64,000 bases of DNA from the NCBI RefSeq assembly GCF_000524195.1, contig NW_020170390.1, positions 255,192 to 319,191 of the forward strand. The letters run 5' to 3'. Numbering within the stretch: the stretch's first letter is position 1; every line of letters begins with the position of its first letter. The DNA comes from Echinococcus granulosus (taxonomy: Eukaryota > Platyhelminthes > Cestoda > Cyclophyllidea > Taeniidae). The notes beneath the pieces were generated by a model that worked only from the letters and a program-made list of their open reading frames with translations, ran no database searches and had not been told where the DNA came from. The translations under genes were made by a program, and so were the position numbers. Positions 26,601-57,556 of this stretch are shown piece by piece.

Positions 26601-28839
26601 GTTAGTCCTACCAAGTAGGTAATGTAAGTCTGTGGGGGAGTGGGGAAATGAAGTTACGAATTTCTTTTTAGTAATTATTTCACGCCTTGATTTCTATGAT
26701 TAATTTTTCGCCCTCCATTATGGAGTATTGTGTCACTCAAAGCTTATTAGTAGCTATGTTTCCACTGTTTCAGATGCCTGCGATCCGATCTCCCGCCCAT
26801 GTGGGGTGGTGAATGGGGAGGAGCCAAAGGTTCCTTATTTTCAGGAGCATTGGCGTTGCGATGGAGAAAATGATTGTGGCAACGGCTTTGACGAACTCAA
26901 CTGTGAAAACTGTAGGGTCTGAAAAGACATTCTCCGTTTACTCAAATGAAAATAATAAAAACCACATTTTTCCCCAAAAATTTGGTCTCTAACCCACTAG
27001 TATTGCTGGTAGCACATTTCACTGTTGTATCTCTTAATAAAGTCGATTAATTTTACTAACAACTCACAGATATATGTTATTTTGTAATGTCAGATACCCG
27101 AGTGCCAGGTCAAAGATGTGGCAGCCCGCGCTACGACTGTTCAAGCGATGGTAGCCAGGTGCCCCTCGCCTACCAGTGTGACGGTCAGCCTGATTGCCTC
27201 AATGGCGAAGATGAAATGAACTGCAGTAAGTTTTTCTCTCTATTTTCACAAGTATAAAAAGCACATTCTCGTAAAATACGTCCACTTTCTAATTGATCGG
27301 CCTGAGCTTGATGTCGAGTTCTACTCCTTTTAGTACTTGTATTGAATGCTTTCAGTTGATAGACGAGAGCCCAATTATAACCACCAAACTATTTGAGGGG
27401 TCGAGTGATGTTGAAATCTAGTGGATGTGCACGTGTTTTAATGCGCCGAGTTGGTTTTAAAAGGACATTTTCACTTGATAATCCACTTTTCCAATCTACG
27501 AAGGATTAAAAGCCCACACCTCTCCATTTCTTTCGCATTCGTTGAGTGGTATTTGATCAACTGAATTCACCTAATTGCTTGGGGCAAGCATGTGAATATC
27601 GCGGTACCATTGTTGAGTAGAATAATTCTCTTGATTATGTTGGCTTTTCTGGGATCAAAAAATGTGACTAAAATGACTAATCCTTGTAACATGATGAACA
27701 TAATTTTCCTCAGTCTATCAGATTATGTTCCAGATCCGGCAATATATTTGGATCATCGTGTCGTAATTTTCTTTTAACCACAGCTCATGTATAAGCATCG
27801 TTTTAAGTACACTTGCTGCTTTAAAAGAGCCCTAAGTCTCCCCGAAACCCCTAGGATTTGGATTAAGTGACGAATAACTCAGGGGATGTCGAATTAGCAC
27901 TGTTATTTCAACAGACCGTTTATCAGTTCTAAAATCGTATTCACGGTATCTACTCAAAAATTTCTACATTTAAACCGAGGAAATGAGCAAATGTACACGA
28001 TGTTGTCCCAGTAAGTGATTATTCAGTCTTTTAAATAAAGGCACCTATTTTAAGATGGGAAGATCTCCACTTCATTAAGCTAATTCCATGGATTCTGGCG
28101 GGGTTTCCGACTTGGTTTCCGTATCCATTTGAACAGCAAATTTATTACAGACTACCAGTGTTTGAACACGACCACGTTACGTTGCCAACTCGAAAATTTA
28201 TAAGGATTAAATCTCAGGAATCAAGTCCAAACGCCCCAATCCGGAGCACGTGTGCGTCCTTGGGGTACTGGAACATTCATTGACCCAACTCCCACTTCGG
28301 ATGACAATAAGATTAGGTACTAACATGGAAAATGCATCTTCATGTAGTGTTGGCCTTTTAGGAGCAACTCGACCAAAACGAATGCATCCAATGTTTCTGA
28401 AATGTTCGAGAATGGGACACCAGGGGGTTAGTTGATAGAGACTTCGACATAGCAGAGAAGGCGCTTTTCCGGCGTTGTAAACATTTCCAGCAGTATTAGT
28501 GAATTTCGCCACTGTAAAACTGCAGTGCGTCCGACCATCTACTCGGAGGGCTGGGTATCGCGTTACGAGGTGCGTCGCGGACAGGATCTGGTGATTGAAT
28601 GTGAGGTGTTGGGCGTGCCTCCACCGGCGATCATCTGGCGCTTCAACTGGGGCTGTCTACCCCAGAGTGTTCGCACTCGCGTAGAGCCCGTCTCCAGTAG
28701 ATTCGGCTGCACTGGCAGTCGCAGTCGGCTGACTATTCGCAACGTGCAGGAGGGTGATGACGGCATCTACAACTGCGAGGGCATCACTGGAGTCGACCGC
28801 GCCCTCTCACAGGATATTTTTGTCATCCTTGTCGACTGA
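736..28839 (+). CDS. Perlecan-like Ig/LDLa repeat protein (5'-partial)
   Basis: This is the 3' part of a giant extracellular protein gene; the 5' end lies left of the window. I resolve 41 exons (19 exon pairs plus three single exons) that join in frame to at least 2,750 residues and stop with TGA at 28837-28839. The protein is 19 Ig-like + LDLa dyads, then two LDLa modules, then one Ig domain. The last Ig carries W-R-F-N-W-G, close to the W-R-L-N-W-G of the perlecan (HSPG2/UNC-52/Trol) domain II Ig that follows the LDLa array, which is the main reason for the perlecan assignment. LDLa modules bind Ca2+ and ligands or lipoproteins, so a basement-membrane or surface-matrix role is expected; this is inference. 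No laminin IV, EGF or LG domain follows, unlike canonical perlecan. Introns range from 65 bp to 3.2 kb. An unrelated gene is nested on the other strand at 22432-23531. An unnamed lineage-specific LDLa/Ig protein is the alternative. Confidence 0.85.
3415..4783 (+). CDS. Ig-LDLa dyad 2 (exons 3415-3643, 4614-4783)
   Basis: The first exon has PRRPFEFTC at the B strand, without the Trp most siblings have, and EDPRF further on; it ends ITF with donor GTAATC. The second exon begins CLMEPG and holds a six-Cys LDLa with [13 protein letters not shown], a complete calcium cage. Lengths of 229 and 170 bp equal those of dyad 1. Introns 2617-3414 and 3644-4613 look empty. Confidence 0.85.
5180..5669 (+). 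CDS. Ig-LDLa dyad 3 (exons 5180-5438, 5506-5669)
   Basis: The first exon is 259 bp, longer than most siblings because of N-terminal linker residues before the ITPSEI strand. It has [11 protein letters not shown] and DRRF. The second exon is 164 bp, starts CVLETG and has [13 protein letters not shown]. The intron inside the Ig domain is only 67 bp (5439-5505). Confidence 0.85.
5741..6492 (+). CDS. Ig-LDLa dyad 4 (exons 5741-5972, 6323-6492)
   Basis: The first exon reads IIMPDSV, then [11 protein letters not shown] (no Trp) and DRRF, ending at donor GTAGGC. The second exon starts CKTPTGG and has an LDLa with [13 protein letters not shown], a full calcium cage. A 71-bp intron separates it from dyad 3. 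The following intron 6493-7199 shows no feature. Confidence 0.85.
7200..7872 (+). CDS. Ig-LDLa dyad 5 (exons 7200-7431, 7703-7872)
   Basis: The first exon has [10 protein letters not shown], with an N-F-S sequon beside the Cys, and DPRF. The second exon begins CQTTEGG; its LDLa reads [13 protein letters not shown]. Both exons keep the 1-2-1 phase pattern. The intron 7432-7702 holds nothing recognisable. Confidence 0.85.
8105..8883 (+). CDS. Ig-LDLa dyad 6 (exons 8105-8333, 8714-8883)
   Basis: The first exon has [11 protein letters not shown] and the usual GLRG-DD-TIE ending, but the DPRF motif is replaced by DELLF. The second exon starts CFLTTG; its LDLa has [13 protein letters not shown] with all six cysteines. 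Confidence 0.85.
9289..11099 (+). CDS. Ig-LDLa dyad 7 (exons 9289-9523, 10930-11099)
   Basis: The first exon has [14 protein letters not shown] and APFGLRE. The second exon starts CVTRLG and carries [13 protein letters not shown]. The 1.4-kb intron between them contains the 3' third of another Ig exon (9671-9739), annotated separately. The intron after the dyad (11100-12222) looks empty. Confidence 0.85.
9671..9739 (+). pseudogene. Relic or alternative Ig-exon fragment
   Basis: In frame this 69-bp piece reads [17 protein letters not shown], then DDTVIE, and ends at GTAAGT in phase 2. That is the E-F strand end of the first exon of a dyad (compare GLRG-DD-TIE of dyad 6). The 5' two thirds, including the B-strand Cys and the DPRF region, are missing, and an in-frame TAA lies just upstream. 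An AG immediately precedes it, and the fragment is phase-symmetric (2-2), so inclusion as a small alternative exon cannot be excluded. A decayed tandem exon copy is more likely. Confidence 0.65.
12223..12986 (+). CDS. Ig-LDLa dyad 8 (exons 12223-12451, 12814-12986)
   Basis: The first exon has [10 protein letters not shown], shared almost exactly with dyad 9, and DPRF. The second exon is 173 bp, starts CVTNRG, and has [13 protein letters not shown]. It ends one residue later than the 170-bp siblings. Confidence 0.85.
13565..14141 (+). CDS. Ig-LDLa dyad 9 (exons 13565-13799, 13972-14141)
   Basis: The first exon has [14 protein letters not shown], and the first of the E-strand sequons ([11 protein letters not shown]). 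The second exon starts CSNSAG; its LDLa reads [13 protein letters not shown]. The intron 14142-14623 shows no feature. Confidence 0.85.
14624..15160 (+). CDS. Ig-LDLa dyad 10 (exons 14624-14849, 14991-15160)
   Basis: The first exon (226 bp) has [14 protein letters not shown] and the sequon [11 protein letters not shown]. Its donor GTTAAG is weaker than its siblings' GTAAG. The second exon starts CVSTSG; the LDLa cage is divergent ([13 protein letters not shown]), lacking the Gly after CD. Confidence 0.83.
15338..15826 (+). CDS. Ig-LDLa dyad 11 (exons 15338-15569, 15657-15826)
   Basis: The first exon has [14 protein letters not shown] and the sequon [11 protein letters not shown]. The second exon starts CVSTSG. 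Its LDLa, with YTKCKDG and [13 protein letters not shown], is strikingly close to dyad 13 and less close to its neighbour dyad 12. Confidence 0.86.
15937..16765 (+). CDS. Ig-LDLa dyad 12 (exons 15937-16168, 16596-16765)
   Basis: The first exon has [14 protein letters not shown] and the sequon [11 protein letters not shown]. The second exon starts CVLPTG with LDLa YTQCDDG and [13 protein letters not shown]. The intron downstream contains a purine-rich tract. Confidence 0.86.
16938..16998 (+). repeat. Purine-rich intronic tract
   Basis: Roughly 60 bases are almost entirely A and G, with repeated GAAAAG-like units, shortly before the dyad 13 acceptor. It is simple-sequence DNA inside an intron; no function is claimed. 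Confidence 0.5.
17048..18165 (+). CDS. Ig-LDLa dyad 13 (exons 17048-17279, 17996-18165)
   Basis: The first exon has [14 protein letters not shown] and the sequon [11 protein letters not shown]. The second exon starts CVTPTG, with LDLa YTKCKDG and [13 protein letters not shown], near-identical to dyad 11. The intron 17280-17995 shows nothing else. Confidence 0.86.
18231..18762 (+). CDS. Ig-LDLa dyad 14 (exons 18231-18462, 18593-18762)
   Basis: The first exon has [10 protein letters not shown] and DPRF, but the E-strand sequon found in dyads 9-18 is absent here. The second exon starts CTISTG; the LDLa cage begins CNG instead of CDG ([13 protein letters not shown]), losing one acidic ligand position. 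Confidence 0.85.
18992..20390 (+). CDS. Ig-LDLa dyad 15 (exons 18992-19226, 20221-20390)
   Basis: The first exon has [14 protein letters not shown] and the sequon [11 protein letters not shown]. The second exon starts CISKAG; its LDLa reads [13 protein letters not shown]. The intron 19227-20220 contains no recognisable feature. Confidence 0.85.
20477..20947 (+). CDS. Ig-LDLa dyad 16 (exons 20477-20702, 20778-20947)
   Basis: The first exon reads ILAVTPSYI, then [14 protein letters not shown] and the sequon [11 protein letters not shown]. The second exon starts CVTDGG with [13 protein letters not shown]. Both flanking introns are under 90 bp. The next intron (20948-24194) is the largest between dyads and hosts the nested gene. 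Confidence 0.85.
22432..23531 (-). CDS. Nested gene with two FAR1/FLYWCH-type zinc-binding domains
   Basis: There are three exons, 23398-23531, 22937-23359 and 22432-22891, with introns of 38 and 45 bp, both phase 2. They join to 338 residues from ATG at 23531 to TGA at 22432-22434. Two tandem copies of one domain are visible. Copy 1 has [12 protein letters not shown], then TDCNAH and MVHNHS (ligands C35, C51, H73, H75). Copy 2 has [12 protein letters not shown], then IGCNST and MQHCH (C171, C192, H214, H216). The C-C-H-x-H pattern with a final His-x-His is that of the FAR1/FLYWCH/WRKY-GCM superfamily, found at the N-terminus of MULE transposases and derived ZSWIM/FAR1-like proteins. No DDE transposase core or SWIM motif is seen. 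The C-terminal part is Pro-rich ([10 protein letters not shown]), then probably helical. Sequence-specific DNA binding is the likely role; this is inference. The start could lie further upstream if a 5' exon exists. Confidence 0.72.
23600..23960 (-). promoter_or_regulatory. CpG-rich probable promoter of the nested gene
   Basis: This stretch is visibly richer in G+C and CpG (runs such as gacgcgcgc and cgcgcgtg) than the surrounding AT-rich intron. It lies directly upstream of the nested gene's ATG at 23531. A CCAAT motif is present on each strand (23770-23774 on +, 23745-23749 on -). No TATA box was assigned. Confidence 0.4.
24195..24675 (+). CDS. Ig-LDLa dyad 17 (exons 24195-24426, 24506-24675)
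   Basis: The first exon has [14 protein letters not shown] and the sequon [11 protein letters not shown]. The second exon starts CTNAVG; its LDLa reads [13 protein letters not shown]. Introns within and after the dyad are 79 and 77 bp. Confidence 0.85.
24753..25233 (+). CDS. Ig-LDLa dyad 18 (exons 24753-24984, 25064-25233)
   Basis: The first exon has [14 protein letters not shown] and the last E-strand sequon ([11 protein letters not shown]), with a weak donor GTTAGC. The second exon starts CVITSG; its LDLa reads [13 protein letters not shown]. The intron 25234-25611 is empty of features. Confidence 0.85.
25612..26147 (+). CDS. Ig-LDLa dyad 19 (exons 25612-25870, 25981-26147)
   Basis: This is the most divergent dyad. 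The first exon (259 bp) opens with a Pro/Thr linker ([10 protein letters not shown]). It has [10 protein letters not shown] without the B-strand Trp, then DPQF. The second exon (167 bp) starts CYLPWS; its LDLa reads [13 protein letters not shown]. It marks the end of the regular array. Confidence 0.84.
26774..26911 (+). CDS. LDLa module 20, five-cysteine variant
   Basis: This is a single exon, phase 1 to phase 1. It encodes [10 protein letters not shown], an extended loop, then [17 protein letters not shown]. The acidic cage is largely kept, but the third LDLa cysteine is missing. No Ig half is attached, so the dyad pattern stops here. The introns either side (26148-26773, 26912-27093) show nothing else. 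Confidence 0.75.
27094..27225 (+). CDS. LDLa module 21, five-cysteine variant
   Basis: This is a single exon, phase 1 to phase 1. It encodes [11 protein letters not shown], then [15 protein letters not shown] and [12 protein letters not shown]. The third LDLa cysteine is absent here too: the sequence reads DGSQ where siblings read DG-x-C. The following 1.3-kb intron (27226-28525) holds no recognisable feature. Confidence 0.75.
28526..28839 (+). CDS. Terminal perlecan-type Ig domain and stop
   Basis: This exon begins in phase 1 after a clean acceptor (CTGCAG). It encodes one whole Ig domain: LVIEC (B strand), IIWRFNWG (C strand with core Trp), [16 protein letters not shown] (E-F strands), and [10 protein letters not shown] before TGA. 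An extra Cys pair (WGC and FGC) is present. This Ig is not split by an intron, unlike the 19 repeat Ig modules. It closely resembles the Ig that closes perlecan domain II. Confidence 0.85.
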
Positions 28840-29657
28840 ATGGATTGCTCTCACCTCTCTCCTTCTTGCTCCCTCAGTTCTCCCTTCCTGCATCTAGGCG
28901 CTTTTTCCACTCTCCTTAGTCAGTTTTCTCTTTCTCTATTCTCTCACAAATCTAGTACTCTGTTTAACTTTCTCATTCAAAATGGCAAACTTACGATAAT
29001 GCGACTGTATTATGTATGCGCCTATTCCGACATTAGTGTACGTTCTCCTAGACTCTCGTTTTCACTTTTTTGCGTGTAAATCTCCACTTACCGGTAGAAA
29101 GCCTTGCAAATTATGCCAAGTATCGACGCGATGCGTGCGATCCTGCCAACCTCACAACTTGAAAAGTAATGTCTTTCGACACCCGTCTTACTAGGTTGTT
29201 CTAGTTACTAAGCAAGGGTAGAGTTAGAAACTGCTATGCTAGTCAGAAATTCATCGTCTCTGAGAGTACTCTGAGGAAATCTACTGAAGTTTTGCTGCCA
29301 CTCAAAGTGCATTAGCGTTCACTCCTGTGGCTACCAGCCCTATAAAGCTTTGGAAGCAATAGTGTTGATTGTTCCAAGAGTGAGTTTACATTTGGAAGCT
29401 GATGGGAAGGAAAATCGACTACATGCTCGTCTTTTATTCAGTGTTAAATTTACGAAAATAACACGTTTGCACACAATCAAGCCTATTATACCAGTGTAAG
29501 ATGTCACATTGTCTAATGCTTCAAATACTGATGAGAAGTCAGAATAACGTTACAGTATACAGTCGGGAAAGTTGGCAGGTAGTGCGGATAAGAAATTGTC
29601 TTTGCATTGGGAAAGGGATAAACTTTGAATAACACTGACCATGAGTCCTCGAAGTAT
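28840..29657. other. Convergent intergenic region
   Basis: These 818 bp separate the stop codons of two convergent genes and should contain both 3' UTRs. TTTATT at 29433-29438 reads AATAAA on the - strand, about 220 bp past the ferlin stop, and is a candidate polyadenylation signal. No canonical AATAAA for the + strand gene was found. Confidence 0.55.
29433..29438 (-). terminator. Candidate AATAAA polyadenylation signal for the ferlin gene
   Basis: This is the only AATAAA I noticed on the - strand close downstream of the ferlin stop codon at 29658-29660. The assignment rests on position and motif alone. Confidence 0.4.
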
Positions 29658-53691
<24,034 letters not shown>

Positions 53692-56220
53692 GGTTCATGA
53701 GTCAGTTGGCGAAGTGGTTGCCTTGATGCAAATGATCCCCTCAAACAGACTTGGAGAGTGTAGCAACTGCGAGGCCAATCAGAGGCCCGCAACTTTTGAT
53801 GCAGACACATACACACACACGTGTGCGCATGATCACACAAATCGTGGAGATCGTTTGCAGGTTGAACACACCGCCTGCACTGGTGAGATGGTTACTCAAC
53901 ACACGATTACGCAACCGAAGCACAGGTACACACACGCAGTGAATTTGGTGCGAATGCATTGTAATTTACGATTCTGAAATAGGTCTGTTTGCTGCTGTGA
54001 GAATTAACATTAGAGAGTGGATGTTCCGATTTAGCTCCCGCGATTTCAAATCTGCGCAACTTTGATTCCGTAATTTTGATAGTTTTTGAAAGACAAGGCA
54101 GATAGAGCCAATGGTAGGGTTATCCGGGTTAGGTATACCATAAAGGAGCAATGCTAAGCAGACTATTTAAACTATTGGCTTTACTTTGCATGAAATAATT
54201 TGGAAATCATGTTATAACAACAGGCCCTACAAGGATAGCATTAGCATGGATTGAGGTTTGTTGATTTCGCTTAGGTGGTATGATCCAGCATGTGGAATGC
54301 TAACATTTATGTCATTTCAGGAACTGTATAACCACCTACAGCGAATTCTAGGTCTACTATGTTTATTTAATTAGTGCGTCTTCAAGATTTATGTGTGTCC
54401 TGAAATAGCGTAACTTTTCTACATACTTTATGTTCAACTCGAAACTAGATACTGAATGATGGGCTCCATCAGTAAAAATCACCTAAACTGTAGTGCAGGA
54501 AGTTGGAGGGATGTGTGAGAAGTACTTAAACGTTAACAATACAAAATAACCAATTTTTTTTCCAAAAGTTTAAACGATCCCCGAAACGGTGAAACTTTTG
54601 AATGCTATATCTTAGACCACTGGGCATTTCGAAACCTTTTCACACACTTGTCACCGGCTATACGAGCCCTACTCGCGAAGTCCAAATCTTGTGGCTTCGT
54701 CTTCGTATTTGCATCTCATTAATTAAACGGTTTTCCATTCAGTTTCTACACAATTTCATCCAGTTTTATGTCAGGTGTAAATCTTTTGGGTGGAGATGGT
54801 GATGCCAGACAAACGAATATTTTGCAGTAGCTAAACAATGTTAAAAAAACCACATCCAGTAGGTAATTACGCGGCATTAGCCGACACTATGCAATTGTTA
54901 GCTGGGAATCATAACCATGTTGCGCCCAAACCGAATCTAAACTCGTGCATCGTTTAAATCACCTATCCTTTACTATCAATCCCTCATCCCCACCAAAAGA
55001 AATATAAACAAAGCAGCTTGACCACTAAAATCCAATCCTTTAATGCTTTTTTAGAAGTCTTTTTCGGAATCTCAACAAGTATAACAACCAAATCGGGAAG
55101 CTTCTGAACAACTCTTTCCAATATTTTAGGACTAGTGAGTGAAGGCAAAGTGGTTTTGCTACAATTGAGTAAATTTAACTTCAAACAATAATTACAACAA
55201 TTCGCCTGACCATGTGTCTGTTTCACAACCCACCGCGTCCCAAGGGTGCATGAACTCATTGATTCAAAAAAAATTCTGTGAAAACAGTGCCAACAGTAGC
55301 GAGATGTGAAAGAATTATGCGGGTACCTAACTGTAATCCTGGGCTCATCTACGACGCCGCAAAGCAATGCAGTAGGTGCAAGCGCATGAGACGACCAGTA
55401 AAATCCCTGAAACGTGTCGATTTACATCAATTTCTTGGAACTCGAGGCGAGTGTGACTCGGGTCAGACACTGCTCTGCGATGTTTCATTCACCACATGTA
55501 GAATCGAACTAAAGCCACTCCCATGGGTCCGATGCGTATGTTAAGCAATTTTATTAAAAGAGCGGATTGGATTTAAACGGGCACCAAATCTAAGCATGTT
55601 ATGAACTACGTGCTTGTATAAGCATGGACACTGCCGCTTCCCAACATGGCTCAGAAAGATAAAGGCTTCAACTTAGATGTCTTTACCACCACAGGTGGTG
55701 TACAGTGCGTGGGTGCTTGAATGTGTGAGACCTGATGAGCTAAAGTTATACAAGATTAACCCCCTACGCAAGTTTAACTTCGTAAGAGGTGGGCGGACTG
55801 CCCCAGAGTAACTTGACAATATGGACTTGTGAACCCAGAACACTCTCTCGCATCTCCAATTGCGACTCACAAGTAATGTTCGCCCTTTCGGCTTAACATC
55901 ATCCACGATCTCAAGGGCTTCCAATGAGCTCTTACAAAAGTACGATCTAATGATGACAGATATTAACTAACTGGCAAACCATCGCTGATTACGAGTATGT
56001 ACTTTCAAAAAAATCCTTAAGTTGTCGCAAATTGCGAGTAATTCATCTATGAAAAATCACAACAGAATAAATACCATTTGTAGCATTTACAAGCCCACTG
56101 GAAAGAGTCTGGTGTTAACTCCTGCTTTTATGGAAAATGCGCTTTCACAGCTTGAAAAAAAATTGAATGGCTTCTATAAATTTATCTATAACTTTTCTGG
56201 GGGATGGAAAAAGGTCCAAA
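53692..56220 (-). promoter_or_regulatory. Intergenic region upstream of the ferlin gene
   Basis: These 2.5 kb separate the ferlin start codon from the stop codon of the next - strand gene. They should hold the ferlin promoter and 5' UTR and the neighbour's 3' UTR. A CA/TG-rich simple repeat lies at 53804-53829 and an inverted CCAAT box at 53775-53779, about 85 bp before the ferlin ATG. ORFs here look like chance. Confidence 0.45.
53804..53829. repeat. (CA)n/(TG)n microsatellite
   Basis: ACACAT followed by a CA run turns into GTGTGCGCA, giving a short alternating purine-pyrimidine palindrome immediately upstream of the ferlin coding start. Confidence 0.6.
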
Positions 56221-57556
56221 TCAGACGTCGGAAAAGACACCACCATAGCCATTGACACCGACGCCGTAGTTGGGATTTGAGAAGGTACGATGGCGGTAGC
56301 GCTGCTGCTGCTGGTGATGCAGGTGGCGATTGGTGGTGATGTCTCCGAGGAGGGAGCGGTAAGATGTGGGCTGGTTGGAGAGCTTCTCGCGCACCCCTAA
56401 TCCGCCTACTATGAATGTGCTTGGCCTGCTAGCCCACACCTCCAGTAGGGTCTGAAGGCAATGCAGCAACCCGAATAGACCCACGGTCGTGTCCGCCGCC
56501 AGTACTCGGGTCACCGAGAAGAGGCGATGCTTGAATTCGCGATTAATTCACAAGTTATTACCTTCAATCAACCATCCATTCACCTGTCAATCTACCGATC
56601 TATTCTCTCACTACTTCAACTAACTGTTCCTCTTTCCTTTAACCTGTTACTCTGTCGATGCGTCCGCCCATTGATCAATCAACCCATTCATACACCCTTC
56701 TATCCTACTATGACATCGTCCATCCATTTACTGTTTTAAGTATCATAATTTTGATTCTTAAGTAACTCATACACCTTACCTCGGAAAATATGACTATTCT
56801 TTGACAGCACTTTGAATTCTTTCAAAAATCAAACAAGTGAGCAATCATATTATCGTCAATCAATACCTCTTGATTCGTACATAGCTGCCCATTTCTACTG
56901 CGAACAAAATACCACCTTGAAAAAAATTTTTGCTACTTGAGGGCTGGTAAAATATTCAGTCGCTCATCAGGTATGAGATTTAAATTAGTTATATCAGATA
57001 AATTCACTCTATGTATACTACTTTAACGTCACCGCCATCAACAAATAGTTTATAAGCTGAGTACTCCGACGCATTTTTGTTTTGTTTTACGATATAACTA
57101 TGTCTCCGTTTGTTTGGACTAGGCGTTTGCCGCAATTTGCGTTTTACTAAAAATGAATAAGTAGACCAAACCTTTGGAACGCCGACGTTGTGGATTACCT
57201 CTCGGCAGCTGAATAAGTTTTGACGCGCACGAAACCTCCACGAACTGCCGGATACTTCGTAAATCTAAGAATAAGCAAACAATCATTCATTGTCCAAAAC
57301 TACCTGTTCACTTCATCAAGTCGCATCCAATCTGCATTTTAAAATCTGAATGGACCACAAAGAAGTGAAATCTCGTAAATTTGTGGCTCAACCAATGCTA
57401 TATTTAAAGATAACAAAAAAACGTGTCAACCTTTTTGATCGCCTTGTAGCCAAGAAAGTTGTTGAGAAAGTCGGCGAGATGAATCCCCGTTTTGAGTTCA
57501 TTCGCCAACTCAAACGGTGTTGAGGATAAGTTGGTATTCAAATGAGGAACCAAAAT
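56221..57556 (-). CDS. CH-like C-terminal domain exons
   Basis: Exons 57431-57556, 57199-57264 and 56221-56529 are all phase 0 at their joins. They carry the CH-like core and then a Gln/His-rich tail (HHQQQQRYRHR) and a Gly/Val/Asn end. The 66-bp middle exon supplies the conserved basic segment WRFRARQNLF. Family membership is judged by motif order only. Confidence 0.5.

Noticed and set aside
54984..55544. Overlapping ORFs on both strands in the ferlin-CH intergenic region
   Set aside because: There are no domain motifs, no matching splice sites and no support on either strand.
56022..56255. + strand ORF ending in a His/Arg-rich tail
   Set aside because: Its 3' end overlaps, antisense, the terminal exon of the CH-like gene; the rest has no signature.
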